The notes under the pieces are model-generated. The model worked only from the letters and a program-made list of their open reading frames with translations. It ran no database searches and was not told the DNA's origin. 64,000 nucleotides of DNA from Mesostigma viride (lineage: Eukaryota > Streptophyta > Mesostigmatophyceae > Mesostigmatales > Mesostigmataceae). Shown here piece by piece: positions 33,301-44,658 of the stretch; positions within the stretch are counted from its first letter, which is position 1, and every line of letters begins with the position of its first letter. Location of the stretch: positions 876,322 to 940,321 of the forward strand of contig RPFO01000102.1 of the NCBI GenBank assembly GCA_009746045.1. The letters run 5' to 3'. The translations under genes and the position numbers were made by a program.

Positions 33301-36300
33301 GGCCCGTCTACGTACATGGATGTCAAAGAAAAAAAAATGATGAGGATTCAGGCTCCCATGGTGTCATCATGGCCCGTGTACGTACATGGATGGCATGTAT
33401 GTAATTAATGATGAGGATTCAGGCTCCCATGGGGTCATCATGGCTTGTCTACGTACATGGTTGGCATTTATGTAATTAATGATGAGGATTCAGGCTCCCA
33501 TGGCGTCTCCATGGCTGGCCTACGTACATGGTTGGCATTTATGTAATTCATGAGGAGGATTTAGGCTCCCATGGTGTCATCATCGCCTGTGTACGTACAT
33601 TTATGTAATTAATGATGAGGATTCAGGCTCCATTGGTGTCATCATGGCTTGTCTACGTACATGGATGTCATTTATGTAATTAATGATGAGGATTCAGGCT
33701 CCCATGGTGTCATCATGGCTTGTCTACGTACATGGTTGGCATTTACGTAATTAATGAGGAGGATTCAGGCTCCCATGGTGTCTCCATGGCTGGCCTACGT
33801 ACATGGATGTCAAGGAAAAAAAAATGATGAGGATTCAGGCTCCCATGGTGTCATCATGGCTGGCCTACGTACATGGATGGCATGTATGTAATTAATGAGG
33901 AGGATTCAGGCTCCCATGGTGTCATCATGGCCCGTCTACGTACATGGATGTCAAGGAATAGTAAATCATGAGGATTCAGGCTCCCATGGTGTCATCATGG
34001 CCCGTCCACGTACATGGATGGCATGTATGTAATTAATGAGGAGGATTCAGGCTCCCATGGTGTCATCATGGCTGGCCTACGTACATGGATGTCAAAGAAA
34101 AAAAAATGATGAGGATTCAGGCTCCCATGGTGTCATCATGGCTGGCCTACGTACATGGGTGGCATTTATGTAATTTATGATGAGGATTCAGGCTCCCATG
34201 GTGTCATCATGGCTTGTCTACGTACATGAATGGCATTTATGTAATTAATGATGAGGATTCAGGCTCCCATGGTGTCATCATTGCCCGTGTACGTACATGG
34301 ATGGCATTTTTGTATATAATGATGAGGATTCAGGCTCCCATGGTGTCATCATGGCTGCATGGCCTACGTACATGGATGGCATGTATGTAATTAATGAGGA
34401 GGATTCAGGCTCCCATGGCGTCTCCATGGCTGGCCTACGTACATGGTTGGCATTTATGTAATTCATGAGGAGGATTTAGGCTCCCATGGTGTCATCATCG
34501 CCTGTGTACGTACATGGATGGCATTTATGTAATTAATGCTGAGGATTCAGGCTCCATTGGTGTCATCATGGCTTGTCTACGTACATGGATGTCATTTATG
34601 TAATTAATGATGAGGATTCAGGCTCCCATGGTGTCATCATGGCCCGTCTACGTACATGGATGTCAAAGAAAAAAAAAATGATGAGGATTCAGGCTCCCAT
34701 GGTGTCATCATGGCCCGTGTACGTACATGGATGGCATGTATGTAATTAATGATGAGGATTCAGGCTCCCATGGTGTCATCATGGCTTGTCTACGTACATG
34801 GTTGGCATTTATGTAATTAATGATGAGGATTCAGGCTCCCATGGCGTCTCCATGGCTGGCCTACGTACATGGTTGGCATTTATGTAATTCATGAGGAGGA
34901 TTTAGGCTCCCATGGTGTCATCATCGCCTGTGTACGTACATTTATGTAATTAATGATGAGGATTCAGGCTCCATTGGTGTCATCATGGCTTGTCTACGTA
35001 CATGGATGTCATTTATGTAATTAATGATGAGGATTCAGGCTCCCATGGTGTCATCATGGCTTGTCTACGTACATGGTTGGCATTTACGTAATTAATGAGG
35101 AGGATTCAGGCTCCCATGGTGTCTCCATGGCTGGCCTACGTACATGGATGTCAAGGAAAAAAAAATGATGAGGATTCAGGCTCCCATGGTGTCATCATGG
35201 CTGGCCTACGTACATGGATGGCATGTATGTAATTAATGAGGAGGATTTAGGCTCCCATGGTGTCATCATCGCCCGTCTACGTACATGGATGTCAAGGAAT
35301 AGTAAATGATGAGGATTCAGGCTCCCATGGTGTCATCATGGCTTGTCTACGTACATGAATGGCATTTATGTAATTAATGATGAGGATTCAGGCTCCCATG
35401 GTGTCATCATTGCCCGTGTACGTACATGGATGTCAAGGAATAGTAAATGATGAGGATTCAGGCTCCCATGGTGTCATCATGGCTGGCCTACGTACATGGA
35501 TGTCTCATAAAAAAAATGATGAGGATTTAGGCTCCCATGGTGTAATCATGGCTTGTCTACGTACATGGATGTCAAGGCATAGTAAATGATGAGGATTCAG
35601 GCTCCCATGGTGTCATCATGGCCCGTCTACGTACATGGATGTCATTTATGTAATTAATGATGAGGATTCAGGCTCCCATGGTGTCATCATGGCCCGTCTA
35701 CGTACATGGATGTCAAAGAAAAAAAAAATGATGAGGATTCAGGCTCCCATGGGGTCATCATGGCTTGTCTACGTACATGGATGGCATGTATGTAATTAAT
35801 GAGGAGGATTCAGGCTCCCATGGTGTCTCCATGGCTGGCCTACGTATGTACATGGATGTCAAAGAAAACAAAATGATGAGGATTCAGGCTCCCATGGTGT
35901 CATCATGGCCCGTCTACGTACATGGATGTCAAGGAATAGTAAATGATGAGGATTCAGGCTCCCATGGTGTCATCATGGCCTGTCTACGTACATGGATGGC
36001 ATGTATGTAATTAATGAGGAGGATTTAGGCTCCCATGGTGTCATCATCGCCCGTCTACGTACATGGATGTCAAGGAATAGTAAATGATGAGGATTCAGGC
36101 TCCCATGGTGTCATCATGGCTTGTATACGTACATGGTTGGCATTTATGTAATTAATGAGGAGGATTCAGGCTCCCATGGTGTGACTCTCCATGGCTGGCC
36201 TATGTACATGGTTGGCATTTATGTAATTAATGAGGAGGATTTAGGCTCCCATGGTGTCATCATCGCCCGTCTACGTACATGGATGTCAAGGAATAGTAAA

Positions 36301-36970
36301 TGATGAGGATTCAGGCTCCCATGGTGTCATCATGGCTTGTATACGTACATGGTTGGCATTTATGTAATTAATGAGGAGGATTCAGGCTCCCATGGTGTGA
36401 CTCTCCATGGCTGGCCTATGTACATGGTTTGCATTTATGTAATTAATGAGGAGGATTCAGGCTCCCATGGTGTCATCATGGCCCGTCTACGTACATGGAT
36501 GTCAAGGAATAGTAAATGATGAGGATTCAGGCTCCCATGGTGTCATCATGGCCCGTCCACGTACATGGATGGCATGTATGTAATTAATGAGGAGGATTCA
36601 GGCTCCCATGGTGTCATCATGGCTGGCCTACGTACATGGATGTCAAAGAAAAAAAAATGATGAGGATTCAGGCTCCCATGGTGTCATCATGGCTGGCCTA
36701 CGTACATGGGTGGCATTTATGTAATTTATGATGAGGATTCAGGCTCCCATGGTGTCATCATGGCTTGTCTACGTACATGAATGGCATTTATGTAATTAAT
36801 GATGAGGATTCAGGCTCCCATGGTGTCATCATTGCCCGTGTACGTACATGGATGGCATTTTTGTATATAATGATGAGGATTCAGGCTCCCATGGTGTCAT
36901 CATGGCTGCATGGCCTACGTACATGGATGGCATGTATGTAATTAATGAGGAGGATTCAGGCTCCCATGGC
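30397..36970 (+). repeat. 71-bp satellite array, plus orientation
   Basis: Same satellite as 19.4-28.3 kb but inverted: GATGAGGATTCAGGCTCCC, then ATGGTGTCATCATGG, then CTACGTACATGG and a linker. Higher-order copies are present; 32938-33126 recurs at 34278-34466, a shift of 1340 bp. The array is cut at 36970 by the copia element and resumes at 44659. Confidence 0.95.
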
Positions 36971-37491
36971 AGTTATGGCACTCGTGCAATGGATGCGAAC
37001 GTGTGTTGGATTATGCAATGGCTGGCATAATATCAACCCATGCAAGCTTGCCAAGCTGGATTGCATGGGCACGTAGGTTAGGGTAACCTAGCTATCCTGT
37101 ACTAGTGCTAACCAATGAGGTGCTGGCTCCGTCCAGCTAGATCTACTCCAGCTAGGACTGATACGATGCCCGCAGGCAACGACTGCCTAACAGCACTACG
37201 TGGACGATCCTGGACCTCCCCTAGGACCTCCGTACAGGACTAGCACTGCAGCCACCTTGTGGTCTGCATCACAGCTCATAAACCCTACCACGTGAATACC
37301 CACGTGCGTGTGCACTACATATCTCAGTGCTAATATCTAGCACCCACGTGCCCATCATGGCACGTGCGGATCTAAATCCTAGTAGAGATATGTCCAGTGT
37401 ACTACACTACCGTCCATGTCCGTATCCCACTTGGGAGACGGGGACAACGCCACGTGTACTGATAGTCTAGGCCTGAAGCCCTAGAATAACT
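36971..37491 (-). repeat. Copia 3' LTR
   Basis: Downstream LTR relative to minus-strand coding. Contains CACGTG-type cores (CCCACGTGCG, CACGTGCC). It abuts the 5-bp ATGGC duplication. The sequence just inside it (37492-37860) is non-coding 3' UTR with a possible short polypurine stretch next to the LTR. Confidence 0.93.
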
Positions 37492-37860
37492 CCCATTATT
37501 ACTTTTCTTTGGGGAGTGAGGGGAAGACTCTTCCCACAACCCACTCATATGCCAACCACTACTGATAAGCAAGGTTCCCCACAGGGACAACCAGGACACT
37601 GAAAGAGATGCATTTATAAAAGCGCCCATAGCTCCTCCGTGTTGGATACAACATCCCCACTGGTTGGGTGCCTGTGTTAGGAAAACCATTGTCAGAAAAA
37701 TATGACCACACGTTTTATTGACAAAGAACAAGCCATCAATAAAGGAGGACCCTTCTGACCTCAATCTTTAATGACGCAAAGAGAGTCTTACGGGTGGGAC
37801 ACTTCAGACCCACCCCATGACCACCCTCCTATCTGGTGCTAAGCCCTAGGCTGAGGCACT

Positions 37861-38379
37861 TCACCCTCTGCCGTTATATGGGTTCATCAGCGTGTATAGG
37901 ACTCTGTACTGAGGCCCTGCAGCCTGTGGCACTTTTGTGAGTGCATCTGCTGCATTGTCAGGGTCTCGGATGTGAGTCTTGGACTCCAGATAGGTACACT
38001 CCTGCTTGAGGACAATCCAGTCCAAATCGGTGTGCACAGCCAAGGGGTTGTCCAGGAAAGAGAGAAGGGATTGACTGTCAGTCAGCAGATGGGATTTGAC
38101 ACCAGCATAACTACCAGCCTGATGCTGCAACCACACCAGCAGATGGTTCAAGTACCTGGCATGCAACACAGCTGATACCACAGCACGGCATTCTGCTACA
38201 TTGCTGCTGACTGCCTTGCGCTTGTGGAGTCTGCTGAACCAGGAAACCAAAGATTGCTTGCCAGTGGGGTTAGACAACATAAAGAGACCTGCCTCTCTGG
38301 CTTGTACCTTAGTGACTACCCGTGACTCCATGGAACTGTCCATCATGCATGTGATGTGGATGGGTTGGAACAGATCCAA
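37861..38379 (-). CDS. Copia RNase H domain
   Basis: C-terminal part of the polyprotein. RNase H cuts the RNA strand of the RNA-DNA hybrid during reverse transcription. Visible motifs in order: MMDSSMES (first acidic residue), SSNVAECRAVVSAVLHARYL (the Glu helix), LLTDSQSLLSFLDNP (third acidic residue) and RDPDNAADALTKV, the typical copia terminus (DxxTKxL-like). A stop at 37861-37863 ends the polyprotein. Frame differs from the upstream RT block, so one indel is needed near 38400. Confidence 0.85.
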   Translation of the reverse strand: MDLFQPIHITCMMDSSMESRVVTKVQAREAGLFMLSNPTGKQSLVSWFSRLHKRKAVSSNVAECRAVVSAVLHARYLNHLLVWLQHQAGSYAGVKSHLLTDSQSLLSFLDNPLAVHTDLDWIVLKQECTYLESKTHIRDPDNAADALTKVPQAAGPQYRVLYTLMNPYNGRG

Positions 38380-38434
38380 GCATGAAGAATAAGGGGAGGG
38401 CCATCATGCAACACCTGTTTAATAGCCCTAGACC

Positions 38435-39001
38435 CTACCTCCATGAGGACATCATCATCCACTCTGCTGACCACGCCAGGTGAGGAGCACAAGTGGCACA
38501 CAGCCAACCTAGCTTACCCCTAATAGTGGGACAGAGATCAGGAGTGATGTCAGAGGGAAGAACATCTTTGCAAGACATGACATACTCAGGGGATGCTTTG
38601 AGAGAACACACCCACTCCTTCTGCTCCTTAAACAGGTTCAGAATGATGCCACAGAACTTGACAGGATCTTTCCCCAGCTCCAGCTGCTTGCCTAATTCAA
38701 AGCTAGCAGACACTTGAGCAATGAAATCCTCCACAGCTGCCCTGGGACCAGTAATGAGCTGATCATCCCCATGCCACACAAACATCATCATACCAGCAGG
38801 ATGAGGGATGGTGAAGAAACAAGGGTCAATATCATCATACTGGGCCCCCAGCTTCAGGAAGACCTCTTGGGCAGACAGCCTAAAAATTTTAGGTGCTGAC
38901 TGAAGCCCTTCTACCCCCAAGTTAGGCCTTAGATGAGGTTCCTTGATGTCCCCAGACCAGACTTTGGGAGTGTTGACCACATAGACTTGACCCCTCCACA
39001 C
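38435..39001 (-). CDS. Copia reverse transcriptase, second half
   Basis: Continues the RT palm and thumb. GLQSAPKIFRLSAQEVFLKLGAQ matches the copia G-L-x-Q-S/A-P region, and MMMFVWHGDDQLITGP holds the catalytic Asp pair (GDD in place of the usual copia YVDD). DPVKFCGIILNL matches the fL-G block that follows. The frame is offset from the first RT half (38929-40341), with the change near 39000. Confidence 0.83.
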   Translation of the reverse strand: MWRGQVYVVNTPKVWSGDIKEPHLRPNLGVEGLQSAPKIFRLSAQEVFLKLGAQYDDIDPCFFTIPHPAGMMMFVWHGDDQLITGPRAAVEDFIAQVSASFELGKQLELGKDPVKFCGIILNLFKEQKEWVCSLKASPEYVMSCKDVLPSDITPDLCPTIRGKLGWLCATCAPHLAWSAEWMMMSSWR

Positions 39002-40341
39002 CTTTTGGCTATGTCAGGGTTGCCTTTAAGGAAGGCACGCTTAATGTCAGTGGCTTTACACACGTAGTCCTTACCAGCATTCAGATGGTGAAGGAAAGTG
39101 GCCAACAGGACCTTAAGAGACGTCTGCTGAATACCAGGGGTATACAGTTCAGCCTCTGTTAGCTCAGTGGAGCCCCTGAACTCCGTGACACAAGGTCTGG
39201 CATGAAAAATGGGAGGTGTCCCATCTGCCTGGGGTTTATGCTTGCAGACAAACTTCAGTCTGAGCTTTCTGGCCCCTTGTGGCAGTGCCTCAATCGGTGT
39301 TACAGGTGGTACCTGGGACTTACTACGTGGATCAGGACAAACCCATTCCTCTCTAGCCCTGTTAAAGGCTTCCATCCATTTCAGAAAACCAATCTGCGTT
39401 TGACAGTCTTTGACCACATCATCATAGGACAAGGGAGACATGGACGCAATGTCCCATCTACCAAGCCCAAACGCAGAGGGGTGTAGCTTCTGAGAATGAA
39501 TGAGGGAATCAACACAGGGTTCCTGACCTGGGAGGTATTTTATGTTGACAGCATTGATGGCTGCTTCCAGGCCATCACTGATCTGTGTTAAAGGAATTTT
39601 GAAATGGTCCAGGGTGACCTGCCCCACCCCAGTCACGCTCAACCTCCCAGCTGAGATGACAACTCCAGGGTATGAGACAAATGGTTCCCCCAGCAGTGCA
39701 TTCCCCTTGTAGCCCTCTACTACCTGGAAGGGAGTGGGCACACCCAGAATGGGAATTAGCACTTGGCCTTTGACTGCCATTTTTGTTTTGCCTGAAAAAT
39801 CTGACACTCTAGCCCAGGGCGAGCGTTGCAGACTTAGGCCAGATACAGCTTGTGCACTGATGATGCTCACCTGTGCCTGTGTGTCTACTGCCAGAATACT
39901 GGGATCCTGGTTAGATTCACCCACAGCATTGACTTGTGCTGCACCTGCTGCCATTTGTGCCTTGGCAGTGTGTGCTCTATGTAGAGCTTTTAGAGCCTCA
40001 GCAAATTTATTCCTGGGGACAACAGGATCTGCTGCTTCGTGTGGCTGTTCCTGAGATGAGGGAGGAGCGACCTGCTGCTCATCCAGTGCACGTTCCTCCT
40101 GCCCAGTTGGACCAGTGGGCTGTGGTGGGGCTGCACCACTGAGGAACACAGGAGCGTCTATGGTTGTGTTGCTTGCATCAGCTATGTCCCTAGCCAATTC
40201 ACTGGGTGAGACCAACCCACCAGACTGAGGCTCTGAATCCATGTCCAAGAATTCTACCCCTGACACGTCTGCCAAAGGAGGGTAATAAAGCTTCAGTCTA
40301 TGCTTGCCAACCATTCGCTCTCTGTGATGCTGAATAGTCAC
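38929..40341 (-). CDS. Copia retropepsin-like domain plus first half of reverse transcriptase
   Basis: A 470-residue block. Residues about 145-225 look like an aspartic protease: SILAVDTQAQVSIISAQAV (DTGA-like, with Gln for Gly), a beta-rich stretch, then NALLGEPFV (LLG box). Residues about 310-460 are RT: KWMEAFNRAREEW, PQGARKLRLKFVCKHK, FHARPCVTEF, and KATDIKRAFLKGNPD with the first catalytic Asp. RT copies the element RNA to DNA in virus-like particles. The protease would release the mature proteins. Its position between integrase and RT is unusual, since copia normally has protease before integrase. Confidence 0.78.
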   Translation of the reverse strand: MTIQHHRERMVGKHRLKLYYPPLADVSGVEFLDMDSEPQSGGLVSPSELARDIADASNTTIDAPVFLSGAAPPQPTGPTGQEERALDEQQVAPPSSQEQPHEAADPVVPRNKFAEALKALHRAHTAKAQMAAGAAQVNAVGESNQDPSILAVDTQAQVSIISAQAVSGLSLQRSPWARVSDFSGKTKMAVKGQVLIPILGVPTPFQVVEGYKGNALLGEPFVSYPGVVISAGRLSVTGVGQVTLDHFKIPLTQISDGLEAAINAVNIKYLPGQEPCVDSLIHSQKLHPSAFGLGRWDIASMSPLSYDDVVKDCQTQIGFLKWMEAFNRAREEWVCPDPRSKSQVPPVTPIEALPQGARKLRLKFVCKHKPQADGTPPIFHARPCVTEFRGSTELTEAELYTPGIQQTSLKVLLATFLHHLNAGKDYVCKATDIKRAFLKGNPDIAKRCGGVKSMWSTLPKSGLGTSRNLI

Positions 40342-40389
40342 CGTGTCCCTGTTTCTGAGAACCTGATGATTTCAGCTGGACCATGCCAT

Positions 40390-40899
40390 CTACCAGAGTG
40401 GGCTTTGTTCCCTTCCCCTCCCTATAGTAGAGTACCTGATCCCCCACTTCAAACACAGGCCTGGCATTACTCTTATCCTTTTTTGCCAGCAACTTGGCCA
40501 AGTGTTGCCTTGCGTGTTGTAGTGGTCTAGTACCTCCTGAGAGTAGCTACCTGATTGCAGGCCAATTGGTGTGATTTCACCAAAAGGAGAAGACATGAGG
40601 GGCTTGGTGTTCAGAGTTCTGCACACTTCAGCTGCCCACGCTGTCCTATCAGCATAGCTCCCAGACTCTGCTGTCCTGGACTCATTTTTCTTTATGAGGT
40701 CCCTGATAGCACGCATGGTACGTTCAATCATCCCCTGGCGTTCATGATCTTGAGCCCCAGCAATGTCTATCTTGGGCAGATCAGGATAATCTTGTATCCA
40801 CGTGAACTGCTGATCCAGCATTAATTTTTCCTGAGGATGATACCGTGCTAGTGCAATCAGCAGGGCTCTGTGCAGTTGTTCATTGGCCATGCCTGGCAA
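40390..40899 (-). CDS. Copia integrase, C-terminal part of the core
   Basis: Contains LMLDQQFTWIQDYPDL (second core Asp) and HERQGMIERTMRAIRDLIKK, matching the QNG-x-x-ER block with the catalytic Glu. The Asp-to-Glu spacing is about 30 residues, shorter than the usual 35. A later stretch, VLYYREGKGTKP (in the frame near 40430), resembles the basic end of copia integrases. The frame shifts relative to the upstream integrase block near 40895. Confidence 0.75.
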   Translation of the reverse strand: MPGMANEQLHRALLIALARYHPQEKLMLDQQFTWIQDYPDLPKIDIAGAQDHERQGMIERTMRAIRDLIKKNESRTAESGSYADRTAWAAEVCRTLNTKPLMSSPFGEITPIGLQSGSYSQEVLDHYNTQGNTWPSCWQKRIRVMPGLCLKWGIRYSTIGRGREQSPLW

Positions 40900-41600
40900 G
40901 GTTCTATCACCACAAACCTAGACCAGGCATCTTTTAGGACCAAGTAATACACCGTGTCCTTCACCAGGTGTATCACATCCCCTACTAGCTTTCCTCTAGC
41001 CAGTGGTGGGGTGGCCACATGCCATCTCTTGGGTTTAGGTGCATGCAGTTGGCACGCTTCACAGTGCTTCCTGACATGCCTGCACATCTGTTCCAGGTCA
41101 CGGCCATCAATTTTATTGGCCAGCCTTTCTGCCACTGCCTCATGCCCCATTGCCTTGTGTAGCTGTTGGGCTAACCTGGCATAGGATATAACCTTATCTG
41201 CTGCTGCGTCTAAGGAGGCTATAGTGGGATCTTGGGCCACCTGTGCTAGCGTCATGTCATAAGCCAGGTCCCAATCCACTTCCTCACTGTCAGGCAACAC
41301 AGAGCAAATGGAAGGTACACGGCCATTGAGAAACCAGGGTACAGGAGACTTACAGTCGTCCTGAGTGCTGGCTTGTTTGTTGGGGCGCCCCGTTGAGGCT
41401 CCCTTCCTGGGCTTGTTGCAGCGTCCCCCTGCAGGTAACGGGTGGCGGGGCTCCCAGCAACCTGGGCATACATCCACATCAGATCCAAGTTCGGGTTTGC
41501 CCTTCCAGCAATCATCCCTCTCATGCCCCTTGCATGAGCACCTGGTGCAATACAGGGTGGAGTCATGAGGCTTACCTTTCTGACTAGGCCCCTGGGAGGA
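40857..41600 (-). CDS. Copia Gag zinc knuckle and integrase N-terminal part
   Basis: The upstream end carries a CCHC zinc knuckle, CTRCSCKGHERDDC (C-x2-C-x4-H-x4-C), followed by CPGC. About 100 residues later comes the integrase HHCC zinc domain, QLHKAMGHEAVAERLANKI then CEACQLHAPKPKRWHV. The core starts with KLVGDVIHLVKDTVYYLVLKDAWSRF (first catalytic Asp). No DTG-type protease motif lies between knuckle and HHCC, which supports the unusual domain order. Integrase inserts the cDNA; the 5-bp duplication at the ends is its product. Confidence 0.8.
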   Translation of the reverse strand, partial: SSQGPSQKGKPHDSTLYCTRCSCKGHERDDCWKGKPELGSDVDVCPGCWEPRHPLPAGGRCNKPRKGASTGRPNKQASTQDDCKSPVPWFLNGRVPSICSVLPDSEEVDWDLAYDMTLAQVAQDPTIASLDAAADKVISYARLAQQLHKAMGHEAVAERLANKIDGRDLEQMCRHVRKHCEACQLHAPKPKRWHVATPPLARGKLVGDVIHLVKDTVYYLVLKDAWSRFVVIEPCQAWPMNNCTEPC

Positions 41601-44102
41601 CCCAGCCTTACTGCCTGGGTTCCCCTTTCCCCCCTTGTCTGATTTCCCCTGCTGCTTGGATGACCCCCTGCCTTCTTACCTTGCTGGGGACCCTTGAACA
41701 CCGCCTTGACCTGAGCTACCACCTCCTTGATGAGCTTCTTCCTGCTAGGACCTGCACCGTCCTGACCACCCCCCCTTGGACCTTGTTAACCTTGGGTTCC
41801 TTGACAGTTGAGAAGGGTTCTAGGCTCTGCTGAATGAACAACATGGCCCCCCTAAAATCATCCCACTTGTCTTTAAGGCCAGCCAGCAGAACTGCATTGG
41901 TGTTCTTGTCCAGCTCAGCTTTGGTGAGCCACTGATGGATCAGGTACTTAGAGTTGAGTTTCTTCAACTCCTCGTCCCTGTCTATGTACAGGACAAACTG
42001 TTTGTTATCACGTACGTAGTCAGACTTGTTGACTTTGTACGAGGCCAACCAGTGAACCCCTTGAGAGCCTGCAGGTGTTCCCCCTTGGTCAACAGCCCTT
42101 TTAGGTCTGCTATGAATTCTGTGAAGATTTGCACCTCCTCTGCCCCAGGTGTGCTGGCCCTCCTCTCATACATCTGAACCATTTGTTTGATGCTAGGTGC
42201 AGATTGGTGGATTGTGTTAGACACCCTGAGAGCAGGAAACCAATCACGGATGTTATCATGGGACCAAGAATGTTCTATCTTGAAAAGAAACTCAAGTGCG
42301 TCCTCCTGCACATATCCCTCAGCTAGACCTGGGAAGGTAATCCTATCTTCCCTGCGGGATGCATCAAACCTGGGTCGCTGTGGTACAGCGACAGTCGCTT
42401 GTGGATGAGGTTGCTGCTGCTGCTGCTGCTGCGGTTGCTGTTGCTGATGCTGCCGCTGCTGCTGGGTTGCCGCTCCAGCGTTGCTGCCGCCCGCCATACC
42501 CCCGGTGCTTGCTGGTGCCCCTCCCCCTGGTGCTCCCCCGTCCTTCCCCTCGTCACCATCCTCCTCTGGATGCGACCGCTGGGGCGTAGACGATGGTCCA
42601 CACCCCTCCTGCCACTTTCCTTGGCGGACCCGCTTGGCGGCCTTCAGCAGGTGCTCTACTGCCTCTGCTGCCCGCGCCCGCTTGGTCGGGTTGGCCTCCG
42701 CTGCATCCAGCTCCTGGTGGAGTAGTGCAGCGATGCGGTCCAGCTCCAGGTCCGTGTCGGTCTGCATGGTGTGTGTGGGTGTGGGGGGTGGGGGGTAGGG
42801 TGTGTCTGCGCCAGCGCGAACACGCTCACGCGCGTTTAACAAGGCCGTTCCTCGCTGGGCCCTTGCTGGCTGTGGGGTACGCATGAAGTCCAATACAGCC
42901 TCCTCAGGCAGCGGCTCATGTGGCGCCAGACCACGCTCAAACCGGATTGCGTCTCCGAATTCTCCCTGCAGAGCCCAGGTCCTGGCCGCCTCCTGATACC
43001 TGCGCAGAGCCCGCTCCTCCTTGCGCATGCGCCTGTCTAGGGCACGCGCATTACGCCGGCTCTTCCTCGCCAGCCGGGCCTCCTGCTCACGCCTCGCCGG
43101 GCCCACCATCGTTGCCAGTGTCGCCTCCGACCTCTTCAAGGCTGCGTCCAGCCGCGCCTGGTGACGCCGGGTCTTCTCCGCGGCGTCGTGCGCCTTCGCA
43201 CGAAGTCGCTTCATCTCCCGATGCTGCGCCTCCCTGGCTGCGCGCTCCCTAGCCAAACTGTTCTCCGCCATGGACCGCACCATTGCCCTCTTGGCCTTCC
43301 GCTGGCAATGCCTGGCGTACTCTATCTTGGCCAGACGCTCTGCCTCCACCATGGCCGGGTCCATCAAAACCAGCTCCTCTCCCCGCGCTCCTGGCTGCAT
43401 CTCCACCGACGAGTCGGTCTCCTGCAGCACATCTCCAGCCATTCGCCTAAAGGAGCGCGCTGTGCGCCTGTGCGCAAAGGTGTAAAGCTCGTTCTTCTTG
43501 CGGAGAACGTATGGGGGCGCCTCTCGCGCACCTGTCGGCCCCGCGCGCAGACCTGCCCTGGCCACGCGATCCCGCTCCTGCTGCCGCTCCGCGAGCACCC
43601 GGGCTGTCCTGTCCATCTCAGTCTCTGCCCGCAGCTGAGCCTCGCGCTGAGCCTCCAGCTCGCGCTGTTGCTCCAGCTCTCTGCGGAGCTGGGCCTCCTG
43701 CCGAATGCGCTCTGCCTCTCGGCGGAGCAGCTCCTCGCGTTTCTCCTTGTCCTCCGGCAACTCGAGATCCACGAGGTCCTCGTCCTCGTCGTAGCCATCT
43801 GACGGTATGTCCCCCAATACCGGCACCACCCTCCCCGGCCCCGTGACCAGCTCGGGGGCCGTGGGCTGCCCTTCCGCCGGTGGTGCGTTGGGACGCCATA
43901 CATTGTATAGCGGCGGCCGCGCCGCCAACTGATCCAGGAACCGCTGGTCCTCGTCCGAAGACGAGCGACCACTGCCGGCATCGCTGCCAGCGTGATCGTC
44001 CCGACCCTGCCGGCCCCGCACTGCCGCCCGGTAGTCCAAATCTTCGGACGATGGGGACAGGCTTGACTCCGAAGAGTAATCGGTATTGGAAACGTTCGAC
44101 AT
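41601..44102 (-). CDS. Copia Gag with long coiled-coil N-terminal extension
   Basis: Starts MSNVSNTDYSSESSLS at 44102. Residues 110-390 are highly charged and helical (EELLRREAERIRQEAQ and similar), predicted coiled coil, followed by a Gln-rich stretch (about residue 555). The Gag core begins near residue 575 (ITFPGLAEGYVQEDALEFLF) and continues through a frame change near 42055 into KSDYVRDNKQFVLYIDRDEE and WDDFRGAMLFIQ. A further frame change near 41750 leads to a basic linker and the zinc knuckle. Gag forms the particle and binds the RNA. The roughly 570-residue extension is longer than in most copia Gags. The plus-strand frames here are shadows. Confidence 0.75.
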
Positions 44103-44133
44103 CTTTAAAAATGAGAGAGTTTTTATAAATGCA

Positions 44134-44658
44134 AGTTATGGCACTCGTGCAATGGATGCGAACGTGTGTTGGATTATGCAATGGCTGGCATAATATCAAC
44201 CCATGCAAGCTTGCCAAGCTGGATTGCATGGGCACGTAGGTTAGGGTAACCTAGCTATCCTGTACTAGTGCTATGTAACCAATGAGGTGCTGGCTCCGTC
44301 CAGCTAGATCTACTCCAGCTAGGACTGATACGATGCCCGCAGGCAACGACTGCCTAACAGCACTACGTGGACGATCCTGGACCTCCCCTAGGACCTCCGT
44401 ACAGGACTAGCACTGCAGCCACCTTGTGGTCTGCATCACAGCTCATAAACCCTACCACGTGAATACCCACGTGCGTGTGCACTACATATCTCAGTGCTAA
44501 TATCTAGCACCCACGTGCCCATCATGGCACGTGCGGATCTAAATCCTAGTAGAGATATGTCCAGTGTACTACACTACCGTCCATGTCCGTATCCCACTTG
44601 GGAGACGGGGACAACGCCACGTGTACTGATAGTCTAGGCCTGAAGCCCTAGAATAACT
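44134..44658 (-). repeat. Copia 5' LTR
   Basis: Upstream LTR relative to coding. It differs from the 3' LTR by a 4-bp insertion. The Gag start lies only about 30 bp inside it, so the untranslated leader is very short. The sequence next to the LTR (complement of 44110-44133, TGCATTTATAAAAACTCTC) would be the primer-binding site region, but I do not recognise the tRNA. Confidence 0.92.

Larger units (their letters stand above)
36971..44658 (-). mobile_element. Copia-like LTR retrotransposon, full length, with 5-bp target duplication
   Basis: LTRs at 36971-37491 (521 bp) and 44134-44658 (525 bp) differ visibly by one 4-bp indel (GCTAACC versus GCTATGTAACC). They end in short inverted repeats AGTTAT/ATAACT. 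ATGGC is duplicated on both sides (36966-36970 and 44659-44663) and fits the satellite unit exactly, so the insertion site is precise. Coding runs on the minus strand in the order Gag, zinc knuckle, integrase, retropepsin-like domain, RT and RNase H, with several frameshifts between blocks. The near-identical LTRs imply recent insertion, so the frameshifts are either assembly errors or were inherited by a copy moved in trans. Confidence 0.92.

Noticed and set aside
42481-43846. Several plus-strand frames within the copia Gag region
   Set aside because: Antisense shadows of the 706-codon Gag frame.
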